A stretch of 64,000 bases of DNA, taken from the NCBI RefSeq assembly GCF_028502605.1, contig NC_079236.1, positions 620,001 through 684,000 of the forward strand. The letters run 5' to 3'. The notes beneath the pieces were generated by a model. It made no database searches. It was not told the DNA's origin and saw nothing but the letters and a program-made list of their open reading frames with translations. The DNA comes from Trichoderma breve (Eukaryota > Ascomycota > Sordariomycetes > Hypocreales > Hypocreaceae). The number at the start of each line of letters is the position of its first letter. Position 1 is the stretch's first letter. A program made the position numbers and the translations under genes. Shown here piece after piece: positions 58,007 to 64,000 of the stretch.

Positions 58007-59448
58007 CTGTAGCATCATCAGTCGTAAGAATGAATCCATCTCTGCGTGTCGTGTGTACCCGTACGTACGTACTGCAGCAGCCATGGCCTACGTGTTCAGG
58101 GTTACCAATCCAATCTATCCATCAACCTTAGTTTCAGCCGTACCGTACCGTATCATACAGTATTGCTACCCAAGCAAATCGACCATCCAACCATCGAGAT
58201 GCTGCTTGCTCCTTCGCCCGTGAAAATCAAATCTGCACTCCGTAATCATGACCGTGCATCCCGATCCGATTCCATCCCCATCCCCCAACCTTGAATCCTT
58301 TCAAAACTCGCCCTCTCTCTCCAATTTCCTCATTGCGGAAACGCTAATTTGCCCAATCCTGCCACACGAGTAGCGCTTAGTTTCGCTTATTATTGCCTGC
58401 GCGAATCCGCGACCCGCATTTGAAATCATTCGGATTTTATAACGCCCAAGTACTCGCATGTACTCCGGCCTTCCATCCGCCTTTGCCTTTGCTTTTTGCC
58501 TTGCCTTGGCCTTACCTTATCTCACTTACCTACTTCGGACTTTGCTACCCATTCAGACTCAGCTCTTCGCCATCGCCTTTCCCTTTCCCTCGCCTTCGCG
58601 GTTCTGCCCTGCTCTGCTCTGTTCTGTTCTATTTCTGCTTGGTCATTCTTCATTCGCTGCCAGCCAGCCCAAAACATACGCACACACACACTCAGTCACA
58701 CACTCACACACGCTACCACTTAGACACGGTGCACGCCACCAAATACCAGTCCCTTTTCCTCTCTTCTCTTTTCCTCTCTCCTGCTTAACTCCTTCGCTGC
58801 CCAGCCCTTCCCTCGCTCGCCGCTTCTCAAAAGTCTCCAGTCCCCTTCTTCTCTCGGCCGGGTCTGGCGGACATCCGGTAATAGGAAGCCCTTTAAACCT
58901 TGCCCCCCCGTCCCATCCAGCCCGATCAGAAAAGACGTCCTCAGCTGCCCCTCCAAGTAATCGAGTATTACCAATTACCCAACCACACGCTCACTCAGCA
59001 GCGCCTGCGGCAAAGCACCTCCTCCGCCCGTATAAACATTGTCTGCCCCGGGACGTACCGGTTACATACCCTCGTACATACATACACACATTTGCTCATA
59101 CACCCCACCGGGATTATCCAAAAGCGGAGCCTGATTGTGAGATTCATATACCCATCTCTCCGCTGCCGACCAGCCTTCGGGCCCCCCTCCCCTACCAAAA
59201 ACAGACGACATCCCATCGTCTTGTCTTGATGCGCTCCAACCTATATCATCAAAGAATCCGATAACGTAGATTGACATCGCCCATTGCTCGATTCAATCTT
59301 GACATCCTCTCCGCGGCCGCCTCGGGTTTCCGTGACAGTGGAGATTTCTGCAGTCGCCAGGGTCGATCCGGTACTCGACGCAAAGGCTTAAAGAGACAAC
59401 AAACAAAAAGTACACACACATACACACACACTCTCTCGACTGGAATAA

Positions 59449-60515
59449 ATGGCAACCGATACCGAGACGCTCTCTCTCCCGACCACCACGGCCCCGACAG
59501 AGGTCGCTGCGTCAACATGTCTGCCTCAAGACGAGCATCAGTTCCGTGGAACCAAGCGCGAATGGTGTACCGATGAGTGGGACACGAGCATCACCGCAAC
59601 CTTTGGCTTTCCCGCCAAGCTAGGCGGCCCGAGCAACTCCGCGACGAGCCCTCAGCACCAGACACAGCAGCCTCAGCAGGATCAAGGAGGCGATGCCACG
59701 GTGACGGGCAAGTACGTCGCGCAGCTTAACCCCGACGAGTGCGATAGGCCCTTGAAGCGCAGGCCGAGCTCCGATTACTGGCTAACATCCAACCTCTTGT
59801 CCTCGTACAGGAGCGTAGAGGAAGCTTGCAAGCGTTCGCTAGAGCACTTTCCCTGTCCGAGCGTCTCCTTCGCCATGCCTACTCTCGAGTTTGACTTTCG
59901 CATCGCCGTCGCACTCAATCCGGAGCCCTCCAGAATTGAGAACCGTGTCCAAAAGGAGATCACCACCATCAAGGGAGGCAGGTGGTCCGGATCATTTGGC
60001 AACGGTCGAGTCATGGTATGATTGCACCCTGGGTTTCCCGAACTCTTTCCGGCCCGTGCCAGGACATAACATGCACAAAAAAATGAGGATGAAAAAATCA
60101 GCTGACAAATCGTTAGGCCGGCGGATATGATCTCGGGCAGGCACGGGGCTTTCGTCCGATTCGCATTGTTGAGGGCGCATTTGTCCTGCAGACTACTGAC
60201 CAACCTCCGGCCATGCTGGAGATGCGTACGCGAGGGTCGCTGTCGGGTCCATGTGACGTACTCGATACCCTGCTCAGCGCCCGGGAATCAAAGGAGAACA
60301 TTGATCCCCGTCAATACGGCTTTCGGACCTTTGCCACGGTCAAAACAGCAGACAAGCGCTATGCCGAGTTCGTCAACTGTGGGCTCTGGGTCGCCAGTGG
60401 TGTGTGGCGAGGTGAAGAGCTCATTATCGAGTGAGTAGATAATCACCCAATCATGTCGTGATTAGCTTCCCAAGCAAGGCTAACTAGTGATCAAAGCGCC
60501 TATCGCCTCACTTGA
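59449..60515 (+). CDS. DUF3237 family protein with long N-terminal extension
   Basis: Family of unknown biochemical role with a small beta-barrel fold. Three exons: 59449-60015, 60117-60430 and 60497-60515; total 900 nt, 299 residues. Seen: a poorly conserved Gln/Thr/Ser-rich N-terminal 140 residues, then the DUF3237 core (about 145-299) with PTLEFDFRIAVAL, GGRWSGSFGNGRVMAGGYDLGQA, LEMRTRGSLSGP, YGFRTFATVKT, NCGLWVASGVWRGEELII and the tail DAYRLT. The tiny third exon is my reading: the second donor GTGAGT at 60431, a CTAAC branch site at 60481 and an AAG acceptor at 60496 restore the family's C-terminal strand. Without it the frame stops at 60434. The extension is unusual for the family. Confidence 0.82.
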
Positions 60516-61218
60516 AGACAGGCAGCATAAGGCCATCTATCGGGAAAAGACGTATTATGCCACAAGCATAACCCGAAGTTCTCTGGAAAAAAATTTGCTA
60601 TTGCGAGACCAACGACACAAAGCATAGGGAAGGGCGGCGCCGGCGGACTGCATTTTTTTTCTTTTCTTTTCTCTCTTCTCAACGGTTTGGCGGAATCACG
60701 ATGACTCGCCCGGTGTGACGGCAGATTTGCGGAGTTTGAAGCGTGGAGTTTTTTCTTTCCGGAGTATTTTTCCTTTCGGCATCGGTTACTTTTGGTTTTG
60801 GCGGTAATGGGCCTGCATCGGTATCGGAGTACGGGGCCTCCTCTTTCTTCATCTTTTCTTTTTTAATGAGGCGGTAACGGAATTAGGCATGGGGAGGTTC
60901 GAAGCGAAAGAAATCCTGTTAATTTGACGCTTTTTCGAGACATCTGTGGGGTTGGGTGCTGTGAGGTGTTCCCTGTTTGATGGCGGCGCGTTCGGCGTTA
61001 TTATAATAAGCGTGTGCTCATCCTCGCTCATGTTCGTTTGTTGATGTTGCTTGTCTGCTGGGGATTTGTTTGGTCAGCGAGATACTTGCAGCGGTTGCAT
61101 AAGAGCTCACTGCTTTGCGTATCGCTAATAGACGTCATCCTGCAGCGAGACCTGATGATCCCCCTTTCTCCATCTTGCCATTGGTGCTTTCTCGTAGTGC
61201 TTCTGTTCCGTGTACCGT
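60516..61218. other. convergent intergenic region
   Basis: About 700 bp between the DUF3237 and POP7 stops. T-rich with a CTTTTCTTTT stretch near 60660. No gene is supported. Confidence 0.5.
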
Positions 61219-61814
61219 TCACTTCAAGCTGATGGCAACTTCCAAGCAATTAAGCTTCCTCAACCGGCTTTCGTTGTCGGCCCCAAACGCGTCGTCTGCA
61301 TCCCCCGTAACCACATCGTCTACTGTTCCGATGGTTCGTGTTTTAATCTCGACAACACAGTCCCCTTGCTGCTGAAACCAGCTGGCGACGTTTAGAGTCT
61401 TTTCAATAGCTTTACCTGTGCCCATCACTGTCACCACAGCTCCACGAGCCGTCCCACTGCCACTGCCTCTCTTCAGCGCCTCAACGCGCGCGTGCAAGGA
61501 TACATTCTTGGCAGCAGAAGTATTACTACGCAGGTCCTTGTCCAGGAACTTCCTGGCCCGCTTCACGACAGACATGAAGGGAGAATTTGAGGACACGTAA
61601 ATGACGGGCGTCTTAGACGACGCTGGGAGCTGGCGTCGAGTGAGGGGACGCTTCTGAATCCTGGCGCCTAGAATCTGACCGTTAGAGACGTTTCAAAGCT
61701 TCAACCGTGTCCTCAAGTGCCGGTAACAGTGATGTGCCTACCCTGGGGAATTGGGGCCATCTTGTTGTTCGCCCCAGGCACCAGTTCAGACGAGGCGTTT
61801 TCCTGTTGTGACAT
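61219..61814 (-). CDS. POP7: RNase P / RNase MRP subunit Pop7 (Rpp20-like)
   Basis: Alba-fold RNA-binding subunit of nuclear RNase P (tRNA 5' processing) and RNase MRP (rRNA processing), partnering Pop6 in yeast. Two exons on the minus strand, 61742-61814 and 61219-61667 (intron 74 nt), give 173 residues. Seen: an N-terminal KRPLTRRQLP segment, then VIYVSSNSPFMSVVKRARKFLDK, VSLHARVEALKRG, VTVMGTGKAIEKTLNVASWFQQ and TRTIGTVDDVV, the Alba core of the family. The intron splits a Gly codon, fixing the junction. Head-to-head with the RAVE subunit gene about 490 bp away. Confidence 0.9.
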
Positions 61815-62306
61815 GGCGGATAAGCGAGTGGTGATTGGCCTCAGAGAGCCTTTTCGGATTCTCAAAAGCTTGGCTCAACAGTGATAGTGAAGAAGAAAAA
61901 ACGTTTCAATGAGAACTGCCAATATTAATGAGAAGAAGAATGAGTTATAAAATGAATGAATATAGAGACGCAACTAAGGCGACAACAATCGTCCCTTTTG
62001 CCAGCTTCTGTCGCGCAAAAAAAGGTAATATGAGAGGAAGACTTTCATCAATCATGACTGCCTGGCACTTGTTCTTACCTTAGTTCTTCGCCCAGCCCGC
62101 TTTTTCTTATCGGCAGCTGTTATCGCCCTGGGCCCCACCACGAACGAACCAGCCATAGCACTGCCAGGAACGTCATCCCGCCCATCTTCTATTACTCTAG
62201 AGCCTTTTCGTTTCCCAGCTTCAACAACCTCGAAACTGGCCTCTTCTCAGAGGAATGGCTGCCTGTATCCCAGGCTCCGACCATTTACACCCACCGCTGA
62301 ACAGCC
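61815..62306. promoter_or_regulatory. shared divergent promoter of POP7 and RAV2
   Basis: About 490 bp separate opposed starts. AT-rich near POP7 (61880-61980), GC-richer toward RAV2. No uORF or RNA gene was seen. Confidence 0.5.
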
Positions 62307-63467
62307 ATGTCTCTGGACATCTGGCCTCCCGTATCCCCAGGGGAGCTCAGCATAAAAGTCGCTGAAGCCCAGGTCGGTAGTTTGATGGCGCGCGCAAGCT
62401 GAGCTGAACAGGCAAACGGGGGAGAGAAACGCAAGAATGCTGATATCTTTCAAGAAACGCGAGCTGGCTTGGATAGTCGCGAGGACTCTCCAGACCTGCG
62501 AGGACCTCAAGCATGGCCTGGAGGACTGCTACGCGCTGTTGGCGCCGGTTGATCCTGGCAGCACTCTGGTGATGAGCACGCCGCGCAACGAGCGAGTCAA
62601 GGGCACCATCACTCGGGTCGGCACGCGCATCGTCAAGGGGGTAAATAGGATACTACCCGTAAACATGTGGCACAGAAATGGCATTACTGACACACAATTT
62701 GCTCCTTCAAGTCTCTCGGTCTCCAATTTCGAACCATTGCGCAACAGACACTCACCCTCTCGCAAGCATTCCCCATCCACATACACGCACTCGACACCCT
62801 CCATACGCATCTAACCGAATCCATCGACCTCCTCGGCCTTCTCCTATCCAACAGCAAGTCATCAGACGCCGACACCGACGCCTCATCATCTACCGCCAAC
62901 CAAGCGCAAGCCCTCTCCTCAGGGCTGCGCCTCCTCGCCGACTCCATCTCCAACTCCATCGTACTCCTCAAGGGACCGCCCTTGAACGAGCTAGACACGA
63001 ATTGGACCACGCAGTCCTGTCCATCATCGCACTTTTCGCCTCCCCTGACGCAAAATTTTAGCTTCTACGTCACCCTGCAGGAATGCAGCATCGTGCTCGT
63101 CATGCGCGCCCTCGAACCCGTCGACGCGCCCGTCCATTTCGGCACGAAGCTCGGTCTCGCTATCGGCACGTATCGACGCCTCGAGCACGACGAGGCCGAC
63201 ATTGTGTTCAAGTACAAGCCCGGGGGAGATGACATGTCCGATACACGGCGGTTGGCCGCCAATCACAGCATTCAGCCTCCCATTACGAGGACGGTTTCAA
63301 ATTCTCAGCTGGAAGAAGTCTATGTGCGGGAAAAGGTCCGGGTGGAGAGCGCGGATCCCAGCCTCATATCGCTCTATTCAAAACTAGGATATCTGAACAT
63401 TATGCTGGACCAGGCGCGGCGGAACTTGGATGCCGTCATGAGCGTGCAGTTGAAGACGTACACGTAG
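62307..63467 (+). CDS. RAV2: RAVE complex subunit Rav2 (Rogdi family)
   Basis: Subunit of the RAVE complex that reassembles V-ATPase V1 onto Vo at the vacuole. Proposed exons: 62307-62372, 62455-62640 and 62712-63467, 1008 nt, 335 residues. Seen: ELAWIVARTLQTCEDLKHGLEDCYALLAPVDPGSTLV, KGTITRVGTRIVKG, a leucine-rich helix segment (HTHLTESIDLLGLLL), the hallmark PPLTQNFSFYVTLQECSIVLVMRALEPVDAPVHFGTKL, and RRLEHDEADIVFKYKPGG. The first exon (MSLDIWPPVSPGEL) is inferred: it resembles ortholog N-termini, keeps phase, and uses a GTCGGT donor and a TTCAAG acceptor. The alternative is an ATG at 62437 giving 319 residues. Core identity is firm; the first exon is about 65% sure. Confidence 0.85.
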
Positions 63468-63835
63468 TGGCCAGTACTCTTGAGCATCATGATGGATTAT
63501 ATTAGCGATGATTTGTACATACGTAACCGTCATTTCAAGGACATTTCTGGATCGATTGGCAGCATACACATGCAAATACCCCTCAATGTAAATCTTTGTC
63601 CCGGCTCGATCTTGGCAGTCACAATTCGAGAGGCGAACTGAGCTATAGATGATCTGTTTAAATTGAAAGAAAAGAAGAAAACTTTACATATATGATGCTC
63701 TCGTCATGCCATTCTCTTGTATATACAATATACAACTCCTCCTACATGAAAGCCACCTTTGACGCCGCCAAATAGACAACTCAATCTTGAAATCCAACGC
63801 ACTGAAAACTAATTGCAAAGCAGAATAAACAGAGT
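63468..63835. other. convergent intergenic region
   Basis: About 370 bp between the RAV2 stop and the NIPSNAP-like stop, AT-rich; it holds the two 3' UTRs. Confidence 0.5.
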
Positions 63836-64000
63836 TTATCGTACAGGTGACCAGGGCATGGGGATGAGGATCCTGGATTGCATGGACTGGATCAGAGGCA
63901 CCGTCTTGTGCACTGTATCGCTCCAGCCCTCAACCGACCAGCTCTTTTCTCGGCGGGCCCTTCGCTCCTCCAGGTTGGCAAACTGCCAGAGATGGTGGAC
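63836..64000 (-). CDS. NIPSNAP-family protein, C-terminal end only
   Basis: Only the last 54 residues are in the window; the rest lies right of 64000. Seen: VHHLWQFANLEERRARREKSW..., then WSDTVHKTVPLIQSM and the terminal SRILIPMPWSPV, which match the C-terminal half of the ferredoxin-like NIPSNAP domain. Family members are small mitochondrial-associated proteins with roles in mitophagy signalling in animals; the fungal role is unclear. Partial because of the window edge, not broken. Tail-to-tail with RAV2. Confidence 0.85.
   Translation of the reverse strand, partial: VHHLWQFANLEERRARREKSWSVEGWSDTVHKTVPLIQSMQSRILIPMPWSPVR

Larger units (their letters stand above)
51751..59448. other. 7.7-kb gene-poor region between CAP and DUF3237 genes
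   Basis: Contains the CAP 3' UTR, AT-rich and purine-rich tracts, a C10 run (about 55938), ACGTGTACGTGTACGTGG repeats near 54050, three exact GTACTCGTAC/GTACGAGTAC copies (57055, 57976, 57997), and from about 58290 a pyrimidine-rich probable promoter and leader with CACACA repeats (58680-58710, 59410-59430). Long frames here (51898-52548, 55669-56262, 58458-59264) are low-complexity or lack motifs. Confidence 0.5.

Noticed and set aside
58458..59264. 268-codon plus-strand frame
   Set aside because: Pyrimidine-rich leader sequence giving Ser/Pro/Leu/His-rich translations in several frames; overlaps other equally open frames.
1..64000. CRISPR arrays, rRNA genes and intact transposons
   Set aside because: No regularly spaced direct repeats, rRNA core sequences, transposase or reverse-transcriptase motifs were found on reading both strands.

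Overview
The window is nuclear DNA of a filamentous ascomycete, most likely a Sordariomycete of the order Hypocreales. The genes carry short spliceosomal introns (about 50-100 nt, GTRNGT donors, CTAAC/CTGAC-like branch sites, YAG acceptors). They encode fungal-type housekeeping proteins: a DASH kinetochore subunit, Sho1, RO-10, TOM5, an Nup57-type nucleoporin and a RAVE subunit. Leaders are long and pyrimidine-rich. The order-level placement is inferred from overall gene style; no marker gene was compared.

Region 1 (1-8.7 kb) looks like the edge of a specialised-metabolism locus. A cytochrome P450 (minus strand, running off the left edge) is divergently paired with a UbiA-type integral-membrane prenyltransferase/cyclase-like gene, and a short-chain dehydrogenase lies about 3.8 kb further on. 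Long gene-poor stretches surround them (3.6-7.4 and 8.7-16.0 kb). The second contains one possible broken reading frame and small unassigned ORFs.

Region 2 (16-43 kb) is a dense housekeeping block with strongly alternating strands. In order it holds a small Cys-rich protein, NAD(P)HX epimerase (-), mitochondrial bS16m (+), a decayed gag-like relic, an AVT-type vacuolar amino-acid transporter (-), RO-10/dynactin p24 (+), SHO1 (+), SPC19 (-), a single-pass membrane protein (+), glycine decarboxylase P protein (-), TOM5 (+), a Nup57/Nup54-type nucleoporin (-) and the complex I 20.8 kDa subunit (+). Many neighbours are head-to-head and share 0.3-1.8 kb promoters.

Region 3 (43-59 kb) is gene-poor. 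It has one clear gene, a secreted CAP/PR-1-like protein with a long Pro/Ala/Ser/Lys-rich linker, between two intergenic stretches of more than 7 kb. Those stretches hold most copies of a repeated GTACTCGTAC motif.

Region 4 (59-64 kb) contains a DUF3237 protein (+), the RNase P/MRP subunit Pop7 (-) head-to-head with the RAVE subunit Rav2/Rogdi (+), and the C-terminus of a NIPSNAP-family protein (-) at the right edge.

Exon structures were derived by hand from splice-site phase and protein-family continuity; every multi-exon model given sums to a multiple of three. No rRNA, tRNA, CRISPR array or intact mobile element was found. The main candidates for novelty are the P450/UbiA/SDR locus (including a P450 I-helix lacking the usual Thr), the GTACTCGTAC repeat, and the small unassigned proteins.
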